Assembly (NCBI GenBank): GCA_026225475.1
Contig: JAMFSU010000094.1
Location: 1 to 64,000, forward strand
Direction of reading: 5' to 3'
DNA from: Duganella sp.
GTDB lineage: Bacteria > Pseudomonadota > Gammaproteobacteria > Burkholderiales > Burkholderiaceae_D
Length of the DNA stretch: 64,000 nucleotides
In this document: positions 54,937-63,496 of the stretch, in pieces
Numbering within the stretch: position 1 is the stretch's first letter
How the letters are laid out: every line of letters starts with the position of its first letter
The notes under the pieces: generated by a model
Seen by the model: the letters and a program-made list of their open reading frames with translations, nothing else
Told to the model about the DNA's origin: nothing
Databases searched by the model: none
Made by a program: the position numbers and the translations under genes

Positions 54937-56376
54937 GTGTCATTTCTCAGTTCACAGAATCAGCTGTTAGAACCGCAGATATCCGAATTCTTTGATGGCT
55001 GCCCCGTACCGGCGTTCGCTATCGACAGCAATCATCTGATTACGCATTGGAATAAGGCCTGCGAACATATCCTCGGCGTATCTGCGGCGCAGATGGTGGG
55101 GACAAAAAATCAATGGAAGCCGTTCTATCTGTATGAGCGGCCCGTGCTTGCAGATTTGATTGTTGCCGGATCTCTCGAGAATGTCGTCGGAACCTATTAC
55201 CATGACGACGATAAGTTTCGTAGTTCGGTCGTCATTCCGGGTGCAGTAGAAGCTGAGAAATTTTTCCCTCATCTTGGGCATGATGGACGGTGGTTATATT
55301 TTTCGGCGGCGCCCTTACGCACGCCTTCCGGAGAGATTGTCGGCGCCATTGAGGTACTGCAGGATGTGACTGCCCAAAAGTCCGCAGAGTTGGATTTGAG
55401 AAGAATGCATCAGGATCTGGAGCTTCAAGTGGTGAAGCGCACGCATGAACTTGCAGCAGTCAATGAAAAAATGGAAGAGGATTTGCGGCACCTCACAGCA
55501 GCAGAGGCTGAGCTTGTTCGGAGAAATGCGGAGCTAACTGAAGTCAATCGCAAATTATCCATGGCCCAAGAGCAGCTGATGCAATCTGAAAAGCTTGCCT
55601 CCATCGGCCAGCTTGCGGCAGGAGTTGCTCATGAAATCAACAATCCAATCGGATATATTTTTTCGAATTTCAGTACGCTCGAAGTTTACATCGACTCGCT
55701 ATTAAAAATACTCGCGGCCTATGAAAAGTTAGATAAAAATCGTGGTTCGACAGAGGTTTATCAGGAGCTGAACGCTGTGCGGAAAGACGTTGAGATAGAT
55801 TATTTGAAAGAGGATATCCCGGCGTTGATGAGCGAGTCCCGCGAAGGAATCACCCGCGTAAGAAAAATTGTGCAAGACCTTAAGGATTTCTCCCGGACTG
55901 ATACCGCTTTGGAATGGCAATGGGCCAACTTGCATCGGGGCATAGATTCAACGTTGAACATCGTCAATAACGAAATTAAATATAAAGCAGATGTCATCAA
56001 AAACTATGGAAATTTGCCGGATGTCGAATGTCTGCCGAGTCAGATCAATCAAGTAGTTATGAATCTGGTAGTCAATGCCGCCCACGCCATCAACGGTGGG
56101 CGCGGCACCATTTCCATTACCACCAAGGTAGTAGATGCGGACGTTCAGATTGAAGTGGAAGACACCGGAGCTGGGATCGCTCCTGAAAACCTCTCCAGAA
56201 TATTTGACCCATTTTTTACTACAAAACCTGTAGGTCAAGGAACAGGACTAGGTTTGTCTTTATCGTACGGCATTATGCAGAAACATCAGGGAAGCATTCA
56301 AGTAAATAGCGTAATGGGCCAAGGCACCACTTTTACGTTGAGGCTACCCATTAGACACGACGCCCCGCAGAGCTAA
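54937..56376 (+). CDS. Cytoplasmic PAS sensor histidine kinase, paralogue of the first
   Basis: A 479-residue kinase without membrane helices. PAS (about 13-150, with FDGCPVPAFAIDSNHLITHWNKACEHILG), a long coiled coil (150-215), phospho-acceptor His232 ([14 protein letters not shown]) and HATPase domain ([42 protein letters not shown]). The GTG start is chosen because GGAGG lies eight bases before it; an upstream in-frame TTG has none. The catalytic half is strikingly similar to the other kinase of the island, suggesting duplication with PAS divergence and shared response regulators. Confidence 0.9.
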   Translation: MSFLSSQNQLLEPQISEFFDGCPVPAFAIDSNHLITHWNKACEHILGVSAAQMVGTKNQWKPFYLYERPVLADLIVAGSLENVVGTYYHDDDKFRSSVVIPGAVEAEKFFPHLGHDGRWLYFSAAPLRTPSGEIVGAIEVLQDVTAQKSAELDLRRMHQDLELQVVKRTHELAAVNEKMEEDLRHLTAAEAELVRRNAELTEVNRKLSMAQEQLMQSEKLASIGQLAAGVAHEINNPIGYIFSNFSTLEVYIDSLLKILAAYEKLDKNRGSTEVYQELNAVRKDVEIDYLKEDIPALMSESREGITRVRKIVQDLKDFSRTDTALEWQWANLHRGIDSTLNIVNNEIKYKADVIKNYGNLPDVECLPSQINQVVMNLVVNAAHAINGGRGTISITTKVVDADVQIEVEDTGAGIAPENLSRIFDPFFTTKPVGQGTGLGLSLSYGIMQKHQGSIQVNSVMGQGTTFTLRLPIRHDAPQS

Positions 56377-56498
56377 TGGAGATTGAATGAATCTCCTGGC
56401 TATCCGGCTTTTAAGGAATTCGCTGATATTTTTTGCAACAACTGTAATCTAAAGTACCTCTCATACTGCGAGAGCAAGCCACTAGATGGGAGAGGAAG

Positions 56499-56708
56499 AT
56501 GGATCATAAAGATGAGCTTTTATATATCACTCCAGACATGGTTCTGGAAGCACAAGGTAATTCGAAAGGATGGATTTATAAAGTAGATGAACCCCTAAAG
56601 CCCAGTGAATATGCTTCGTGTAGCTCAGTGATTGGGGCTTGGAAGGTGGATTCGAATGGATTATTCACGGGCGAGGTCATTCTGAATCCAAAATATCGTA
56701 CACCCTAG
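56499..56708 (+). CDS. Small hypothetical protein at the end of the signalling island
   Basis: A 69-residue frame starting MDHKDELLYI, preceded by a strong GGGAGAGGAAG ribosome-binding site. It has no membrane segment or known motif. It lies 122 bases after the second kinase and before a terminator-like hairpin on the same strand, so it may be the last gene of that transcript. Another short frame overlapping it upstream has no ribosome-binding site and is not called. Confidence 0.5.
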   Translation: MDHKDELLYITPDMVLEAQGNSKGWIYKVDEPLKPSEYASCSSVIGAWKVDSNGLFTGEVILNPKYRTP

Positions 56709-56864
56709 AGAATTCGGCCACGAGATAAAGTTCTCGGCGGAGGGAGCCACTCTGTCAGCAGGCCCAGCGCGGATACTGTCGGCCAAGTGGAATATAGGTT
56801 TGTCCAGATTCATTCTTCTTATCTCACCAAGAGGTACTACCCTCTAATCCGGATTTTCGCCAAG

Positions 56865-56895
56865 GTGATCGGCCCATGCCGATCACGAGTTTTTG
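56865..56895 (+). terminator. Terminator-like hairpin closing the signalling island
   Basis: GTGATCGGC and GCCGATCAC form a perfect 9-bp stem with a 4-base loop, followed after three bases by five T. It lies between the rightward signalling genes and the convergent synthase gene. Confidence 0.72.
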
Positions 56896-56974
56896 TTGTG
56901 GGCAGCGAAACAAAAACCCATTAAATCAAGCGTTTAATCCTGAATCGATGAGGTTATCCACAGCCCCATTGAAC

Positions 56975-59900
56975 TCAGCTTCGTGTAGATAGAGCGGCGC
57001 TGACTGGTTGCTGTTCATACGAGTCGTCATGCTGCGTAGTGTCATTGAGCCCCATGGACTTAGCCATGCTGACGGTGAGGGCCAAGACCAGACCATTCTC
57101 TGTTGGATGTTTGACCAAAAGGCAGGCGTATTCACAGAGGTTGCCATCCTTGATCAACAACGGTTGATTGATTACCTGCGGTGAAATTGACAATCGTGCC
57201 AGCGTAGGATGTGTCAAGCCTGTCTTGCAGGTGGCTTCTAATATCGTCCACACTCGTGTTGCCGCGCAATCGAAGGATTCGCCGGTTACCCGTTGGATGT
57301 TGAGGGCAAAGGCATATCCATCCTTGCCGAGCAAGCCTAGCCAGGTTTCGTAGTCGCGGCAGGCCAAGGGCTCAAGATCGATGCCAATTGGTGGCGATGC
57401 TAGCAATGTGATGGAAATTCCCGCAGCGTGCGAAATTGTGATGTCGAGTGCGGCAGGCAGAAAATCACCGTGCAAAATCGGTTTGCCGTCAGCGCGATGG
57501 TGTAGCGTGATGCACTCTGGCGGAGGCGCTTTCTGCAAATGGTGTTGCGCAATAAACTGGCTTGCGGCGCGGCGCGCACTGGCTAGATTGGCGGAGGCGG
57601 TCTCTGGCGCCGATGCCCCTTGATGCTGTACATAGGAAAATGCGTGCGGGCGGTTTGGCAATAGCGCTTCCAGGGTGGCGGTGACATGATCGAACGAGAT
57701 CGGACATGGCACTTGAACAGGTAATTGATCAATGCGGCGTGGTGCGCGCAACATCAAGTCCTGCATTGTTTCAAGCAGCACACCATCGACGTCGAACAGT
57801 GCAATATTGCAAATATAGTGCGATGCGGTTCGCTTGGTTATCTGGACATGACAGATCAATTTTTCCGTGGCAGTTTTGTGAAAACGCAGTTCTCCCAAGC
57901 TGACCGGCAAGAACCCTGGAGGGAGAGAAATTGCGCCTGATTGCAATGCCGCGTCACGGATGGCAGGGTAAGGTGAGGCCGGGATTTTGGACCATGGACC
58001 ATGGTAATAATCAGTCATGGCAGGAATCCGGATATCGGTCAGGCTTTGTTTCTCCATTTCAAGGATGCGCACGCTAGCGATACGGCGGAAAAACTTTCCT
58101 TGGAATAACGGACTGGGGCAAAACACTTCAGGATCCGTCGCCAATGGCAATGGCAGCATTGGACAAATCGGAAGGTTTTCTGTCGTGGCGTCTGGCAGGC
58201 CGAACCAGCAAGTCGCTTCGACAAAATTACGCTGAAAATTATCAATATCAGTGCGTAAATTCACTTGCACGCAAACGCTGCCATCTTCTGTTGCTTCCAT
58301 GAACGCCTGTAGTTGGAGCGTCACTGTACTGCCTTCGGGCACCAGCACTGGACGTCGCAATTGGACATTTCGCAATACTGGTAATGCCGTACTGGATGCG
58401 CATGTCTGGGCGATTTGGAGGATGGCTTCGATGGACATGACAGCCGGCAGCAAGGGGCTGCCGTCGAAGACGTGCTCTGCCAGATAAGGGTCACTTGCAT
58501 GCGAGAGCTGGCTCTGTGCCACGACCTCCTTACCTGGGATCCAGGTCATTATCTTTTCAAGAAATCGTGGACGCGGTATTGGAAGAGCGCCAAACAACTG
58601 CTCTTCCATGGTAGTGCCCAGACGGCCTGTGATGACAAATTGGGTGGCGTCCTGAGCGGCGCTCGATAGGCGCCGATAAGCGGCAACACCTTGTGCTGGC
58701 GCAATCGCTGTGACGCCGGCAGCGTGTAATGTGTCAACGACGCCAAGACGTTGCCCGAGGCCGATGTCGGACCAGACGGAGTAACCAAGTGAAAGGCACT
58801 GCGTACGTGGGTGCGATGACTTGAATGCACGCACGGCACTATTAAGCCAGGCATTGGCAAAGGTGTAGTCAATCTGGCCGTGCATGCCGGTGTTGCCGAG
58901 TACTGAAGAGATGACATGCAGCGCCTTGAGCTTATTCGTAGTCACCGCGCTGATCAGATTGAGAAGGCCGCATGCTTTGACCCGGATGCAATGCAGATAT
59001 TCCGCCAGCGGTTTATCGCGCAAGGGGCGTATTGCACTCACGCCTGCGCCATGCAGAATAGCCGTGACGGGACCCAGCGCATGCTCGGCAAGTTTGACGG
59101 CTTCAAGTACGGCAGCTCGGTCAACGACGTCAGCCTGCAAGTAGCAATACTGCAGGCCGGCGTTGTCCAGGCGAATAAAATTGGCGCGCGCTTCCTCTCC
59201 CGCGTCTTTGCGCGCAGAGGAGCCTAGCAACGCCAGTCGCACCTTGGTGCGGCGCGCCAGGTCGATTGCCAGTTCGAACGTGATGCCCTTGGCACCACCA
59301 GAGACCAATAGCACATCGGTTGCGACCAATGGATCCGGTAGCGGTGCTGACGGGTGGTCTGCTGCCGGCATGGCGCGGGCCACTGCGGTCATGCGTGCTC
59401 CATCTGGGGTGTAGTGAATTGCCGGTCGTCCAGCACATTGCAATTCGAGTGCAATGGTGCGGGCCCATTGCCGTGGCGACCATGCCTCCGGCAAAGCAAT
59501 CCATTTGATGGCTAGTTCTGGTTGTTCGAGCGTCAGGGTTTTGACGAATGCAGCACCGGCATCGCTGTCGGCGGTGCCGTCGGTATCTTCTGACAGTGGT
59601 CGCAACACCAGACCTCGGATTGGTCGTGCATCGTTCTGGCGATTCGCCAGGATACGGTGGAAGAACTGATATAGGGCACTGGCATCAGCTTCCACGCGCT
59701 GGATGCTTTCCGCAAGTGTGCACGAAAACAATGGTTTATGTCGTGCTGGCAACACCAACAGGAATGCGTCGATACCGTTCAAGGCATCAGAACCATGGGG
59801 AAATTCCGCAATGTTTCTCCGTTGCGGCGATAGGCCGAGTTGCAGTAGTGATTCGATGATTGCGGTGGTGCGCTCCGATGTTTCACCGGTCAGGATAATG

Positions 59901-62900
59901 GGGGCAGACCGCCTCGGGCTATGGAGGGGTTCGGCGTCGATGGGCGCCGCTATGCTGATGATCTGGAACGTATCGACCCACTGCAATTGATTGATCGAGG
60001 CTGCCTCAGGTACTGCATTGGTGGCTGTTACCAGCGGTGCTTGCGGCGCCTGCAGAAAGGCGTCCACCAATTGGCCGAGCGAGGCATTGGAAAGTGGTAG
60101 TGGATCGACACGCAGCGGTTGGCGACTTTTTTGCGCCATCTGCACCAGAAGTTCACCGACTTTGATGGAGTCGAGATTGAGATGATCGCGCAGCTTAGTT
60201 TGCGGGCCGATGACCTCTAGCGGGAAACCGGTACGCTCAGCAATCCAGCTCGCAGCGTAGGAAAACAAGGTCGCGTGATCACCGGGAGATATGCTGTCCG
60301 CGGGGGCTGATTTTTGCGAGGGCACCAACTCGCTCATTGCTGCCGGCAACAGATGGGATTGGGCTGTGTTGGTGTGCTCCGGCAGACGCGTGCTCGATTC
60401 GGGAGGTCGTGCACGGTTGGCGATCTTGCTTTCGCACGGATTGACAATGAACAACGGATCGTAGCCATCGATATCAAACGGGCGATGGAAGCGATGTGCG
60501 AACAGTTTTTCTGTCGCCACTGGGAAACCGCATACAAAGGCTGCAGCCAGTACTCGGTTCAGCAGGTCAAAACCGTCTTCTCCAGCGTCGTCGGTCGGCA
60601 TCGCTACTGGCGTTGACTGATCCAGTATTTCGCACACCAGCCTCGTAAGTACCTTGCCAGGGCCGACTTCTATCCACAAATCTGGATGTTGTTGATCTGC
60701 CAGTTGGACGGCTTGTGTGAAGCGGACTGGTTTGCCGATTTGCTCGCGCAGCAGTTTGGACAGATCAGTTGCCGTTGTCACAGGTTCGTTGCTGCTGGTA
60801 GAGATGAACGTGGTTTTTCTATTACTATCGAACTGTTCCCAACGCGTATCAATACTTGGCATCAGCGCTGCTGCCGGTGCCACCAGTTTTGAGTGGAATG
60901 CGTGAGAAACCTGTAGCTGTCGGCTTGGTACTCCCTGTTGCTGGCAGAGATGCAGCAGACGGGCAATGCTTTGGCTGTCTCCCGACGCCACAGTTTGATG
61001 TGGCGAATTAAAGTTGGCAATCTGCACGTCGGCCTGTGCCAATGCGATGAGCTTGCTGGTTTGTCCTGGTGTCGCTGCCAGTGCCAGCATGCCGCCGCAA
61101 TCAATCAACGGTAATGATGCAATTGCGTTGCCGCGTGCAGTGGCCAGATGCAGTGCGGTGTTCGCGTCCCAGGCGCCGGCTGCGGCCAGCGCACTGATCT
61201 CACCCAGGCTATGGCCGATGGCGATGTCTGGTTGCAGGCCGAAATGCTGCAATACCTGGAGCATCATCATGGCGTGCAGGGTGATCGCTGGCTGCGCGAT
61301 TTCGGTTGCACGCAAGTCCTGTTGCCAGCGTTTATGACTTGCGTCGTCTGCGTCTAGCATGTCCTTATAAACGCAATTGATCAGCCTCGGATCAACGGTG
61401 TCATGCAGTTCACGGGAAAATGGAAATCGACGCAGCAGATGTTGCCCCATATTTAGATATTGCGAGCCCTGGCCAGGAAACAGAGCGACAAACTTGGGTT
61501 GCTTGCGACTTTGCGCGGAAAATACATGGTGCTGCGGGTTATTGAGTTCAGCCAGACTGGTGCCATGATCCAATTGGTGCAACACATGTCGTAGCGTCCC
61601 TGCCAGTTCCCACGGCGAGGCAGCGACGATGGCCAAGCGCTCTGATCCGGCTGTTGCCTGCATGGCGAGCGCCGCCGCAAGATCGGTCAGGTCGGCGCGG
61701 CAGATCCGTTCACTGATCGACAGGAGCAGGGCGATTCGTTGTCGTAACTGTCCCAGCCCGGCGGCCGATAAAAGGATTAATTCCGTCATTTGGGCAGTGC
61801 CCAGCATGGCTAACTCTGTCGGCATCGCCTGATCGTCGGGGTTTGCCTCCTCCAGCGTGATATGTGCATTGGCGCCGCCAAAGCCCATCGCGCTGACGGC
61901 GGCGCGGCGTGGTGTCGTGCCGCTTGGCCAGGCTTGCCCATGCAATTGTGGTCGTAGCGATTTGATCGGTGTGCCAAATGCGGTACTCGGGTCGCTGCAA
62001 TTGCCGGTCGGCGGATAGATTTTGCGCTGCAAAGCCAAAACTGCTTTGATCATGCCGGCAGAACCGGCGGCCGCTTTACAATGGCCAATTTGCCCTTTGA
62101 TACTACCGATGCGGCAGCTACCTGGCACGGCTTGCCCTTCCAGGATTTGCCGTAGCGCAGTGATTTCGACCTTGTCGCCGAGCGCGGTGCCGGTGCCGTG
62201 CCCTTCGATCAGACCGACGCTCGATAGCGGGTAACCGGCACGCCGATAGGCGATCTGAAGTGCGCGCATTTGGCCTTCAATGCCAGGAGCCGTGATACTG
62301 CCGGTACCGTCGGAGGAAATTCCCCAGCCGCGTATCAGGGCATGAATCTGATGTCCGGCCGTGCGCGCTTGTGCTTCCCGCATCAATACAAACATGCCGC
62401 AACCTTCGCCCGGCAGCATGCCGGCGGCGCGTTCGTCATAGGGCCGAATGTCGTCGCGGGCCAGCGCCTTGGTTTTGGCGAATCCGATAATTTCAAATGG
62501 ATCAAGACTGATGTCGACACCGCCAGCGATGATTACATCCAGTTCTTCGCTGGCCAATGCATTGCAGGCATGCGCAATCGACAACAATGATGAGGAACAG
62601 GCGCCATCGACAACGTAACCGCCACCGCCCAGGTCGAAGTAGCTACAGATGCGTCCGGCGATGGTATTGGCCATATTACCGGCCAGTGAATCTTCGGTAA
62701 TTGCTGGCAAGGGCGCCAGATAGTGTTGGCGCAAGGCCAGCACTAAATCGTCCGCGTCGACATTGGCGTAGACGCGTTGCGCCAATGCATCGCGTAGCGC
62801 GCGCTCAACATACGGCCAGCGGTGGCGTAATAAATGGCTGCGTGCGAATTCTCCCGCGAGTGTGTTGCCAAGCACAATGCCCATGCGGGTGCGGTCAGTC

Positions 62901-63238
62901 CGACTCAAATCCAGGCTGGCATCACGTAGTGCAGCGCGTGCGGTATGCAGTGCCAGCCAATGCGCCATATCAGAAACTTGCATCGTGACGGGAGCGATGC
63001 CAAATGCGACAGGGTCGAAGTGCCAGCCCTCCAGTACCGCCATCAAGTCACAGTATGATTTGTCCTCGGCAGTCTGGTCGGGGGCGATGTATTCTGCGGC
63101 TAAGCGCTCTCGAGGGGCTTTGCGGAAATAGCGACGCTGTGCCAGCACGTTGTGCCATAAGTCGGAAGGGGAGTGCGCGCCTGGAAATTCGCAGGCCATG
63201 CCGATGATGGCAATTGCAGGTGACAATGACGCAGACAT
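56975..63238 (-). CDS. Iterative-type polyketide synthase, KS-AT-ACP-KR-DH-PPTase (PKSE-like)
   Basis: A 2087-residue megasynthase. Ketosynthase (about 6-465): Cys214 in DGACSSSL, His347 in EGHGTG, His386 in GQIGHCK. Acyltransferase (about 580-900): GQGSQ and Ser677 in GHSLGE. One carrier domain (about 985-1065): Ser1024 in LNLDSIKV. Ketoreductase (about 1305-1500): GGAKGI, Tyr1458 and Asn1462. Double-hotdog dehydratase (about 1580-1835): His1589 in AEHVFDGSPLLPAV and Asp1762 in RDAALQSG. C-terminal Sfp-type phosphopantetheinyl transferase (about 1860-2050): GIDLE (Asp1954, Glu1956) and WTILEATCK, where the usual KEA is LEA. This domain order is that of enediyne-type PKSs; the product here is unknown. 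AAAGG precedes the ATG. There is no enoylreductase or thioesterase, and no other biosynthetic gene beside it in the window. Confidence 0.9.
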   Translation of the reverse strand: MSASLSPAIAIIGMACEFPGAHSPSDLWHNVLAQRRYFRKAPRERLAAEYIAPDQTAEDKSYCDLMAVLEGWHFDPVAFGIAPVTMQVSDMAHWLALHTARAALRDASLDLSRTDRTRMGIVLGNTLAGEFARSHLLRHRWPYVERALRDALAQRVYANVDADDLVLALRQHYLAPLPAITEDSLAGNMANTIAGRICSYFDLGGGGYVVDGACSSSLLSIAHACNALASEELDVIIAGGVDISLDPFEIIGFAKTKALARDDIRPYDERAAGMLPGEGCGMFVLMREAQARTAGHQIHALIRGWGISSDGTGSITAPGIEGQMRALQIAYRRAGYPLSSVGLIEGHGTGTALGDKVEITALRQILEGQAVPGSCRIGSIKGQIGHCKAAAGSAGMIKAVLALQRKIYPPTGNCSDPSTAFGTPIKSLRPQLHGQAWPSGTTPRRAAVSAMGFGGANAHITLEEANPDDQAMPTELAMLGTAQMTELILLSAAGLGQLRQRIALLLSISERICRADLTDLAAALAMQATAGSERLAIVAASPWELAGTLRHVLHQLDHGTSLAELNNPQHHVFSAQSRKQPKFVALFPGQGSQYLNMGQHLLRRFPFSRELHDTVDPRLINCVYKDMLDADDASHKRWQQDLRATEIAQPAITLHAMMMLQVLQHFGLQPDIAIGHSLGEISALAAAGAWDANTALHLATARGNAIASLPLIDCGGMLALAATPGQTSKLIALAQADVQIANFNSPHQTVASGDSQSIARLLHLCQQQGVPSRQLQVSHAFHSKLVAPAAALMPSIDTRWEQFDSNRKTTFISTSSNEPVTTATDLSKLLREQIGKPVRFTQAVQLADQQHPDLWIEVGPGKVLTRLVCEILDQSTPVAMPTDDAGEDGFDLLNRVLAAAFVCGFPVATEKLFAHRFHRPFDIDGYDPLFIVNPCESKIANRARPPESSTRLPEHTNTAQSHLLPAAMSELVPSQKSAPADSISPGDHATLFSYAASWIAERTGFPLEVIGPQTKLRDHLNLDSIKVGELLVQMAQKSRQPLRVDPLPLSNASLGQLVDAFLQAPQAPLVTATNAVPEAASINQLQWVDTFQIISIAAPIDAEPLHSPRRSAPIILTGETSERTTAIIESLLQLGLSPQRRNIAEFPHGSDALNGIDAFLLVLPARHKPLFSCTLAESIQRVEADASALYQFFHRILANRQNDARPIRGLVLRPLSEDTDGTADSDAGAAFVKTLTLEQPELAIKWIALPEAWSPRQWARTIALELQCAGRPAIHYTPDGARMTAVARAMPAADHPSAPLPDPLVATDVLLVSGGAKGITFELAIDLARRTKVRLALLGSSARKDAGEEARANFIRLDNAGLQYCYLQADVVDRAAVLEAVKLAEHALGPVTAILHGAGVSAIRPLRDKPLAEYLHCIRVKACGLLNLISAVTTNKLKALHVISSVLGNTGMHGQIDYTFANAWLNSAVRAFKSSHPRTQCLSLGYSVWSDIGLGQRLGVVDTLHAAGVTAIAPAQGVAAYRRLSSAAQDATQFVITGRLGTTMEEQLFGALPIPRPRFLEKIMTWIPGKEVVAQSQLSHASDPYLAEHVFDGSPLLPAVMSIEAILQIAQTCASSTALPVLRNVQLRRPVLVPEGSTVTLQLQAFMEATEDGSVCVQVNLRTDIDNFQRNFVEATCWFGLPDATTENLPICPMLPLPLATDPEVFCPSPLFQGKFFRRIASVRILEMEKQSLTDIRIPAMTDYYHGPWSKIPASPYPAIRDAALQSGAISLPPGFLPVSLGELRFHKTATEKLICHVQITKRTASHYICNIALFDVDGVLLETMQDLMLRAPRRIDQLPVQVPCPISFDHVTATLEALLPNRPHAFSYVQHQGASAPETASANLASARRAASQFIAQHHLQKAPPPECITLHHRADGKPILHGDFLPAALDITISHAAGISITLLASPPIGIDLEPLACRDYETWLGLLGKDGYAFALNIQRVTGESFDCAATRVWTILEATCKTGLTHPTLARLSISPQVINQPLLIKDGNLCEYACLLVKHPTENGLVLALTVSMAKSMGLNDTTQHDDSYEQQPVSAALSTRS

Positions 63239-63280
63239 TTTTGCCTTTCTGATCGAAATGCCGATTACCTCGCAGATGCA

Positions 63281-63314
63281 AAGAACTGTCGTGCGCTCCT
63301 GGATGCCAGTTCTT
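63281..63314. promoter_or_regulatory. 8-bp inverted repeat upstream of the synthase gene
   Basis: AAGAACTG and CAGTTCTT are separated by 18 bases, 43 bases ahead of the synthase start codon. It could be an operator in the divergent promoter region shared with the phospholipase gene. Confidence 0.35.
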
Positions 63315-63358
63315 CGGTGCAGTATGTTAAATGCGTCGTACCAATCTTAATGAGCGGA

Positions 63359-63393
63359 TTGGGGGGCGAACCCACTCATGTTGGGGGGGCGAA
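63359..63393. repeat. G-tract direct repeat in the divergent promoter region
   Basis: TTGGGGGGCGAA and TTGGGGGGGCGAA occur 22 bases apart, two helical turns. The runs of six and seven G differ by one base. They sit between the two divergent genes and may affect their promoters. Confidence 0.45.
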
Positions 63394-63496
63394 GTGGGAA
63401 AAACGCCTGCAGCGCAGCAGTCCAGGGTCTGCCGCTCAAGCTTTCAGCTACAATGGCAGCGCCCGGTCGGGCTGAGATTCTGCTTTTCATTCCCCC

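Noticed and set aside
56383..56586. 67-codon frame overlapping the small gene at the end of the signalling island
   Set aside because: No ribosome-binding site, and it conflicts with the overlapping 69-residue frame that has a strong one.
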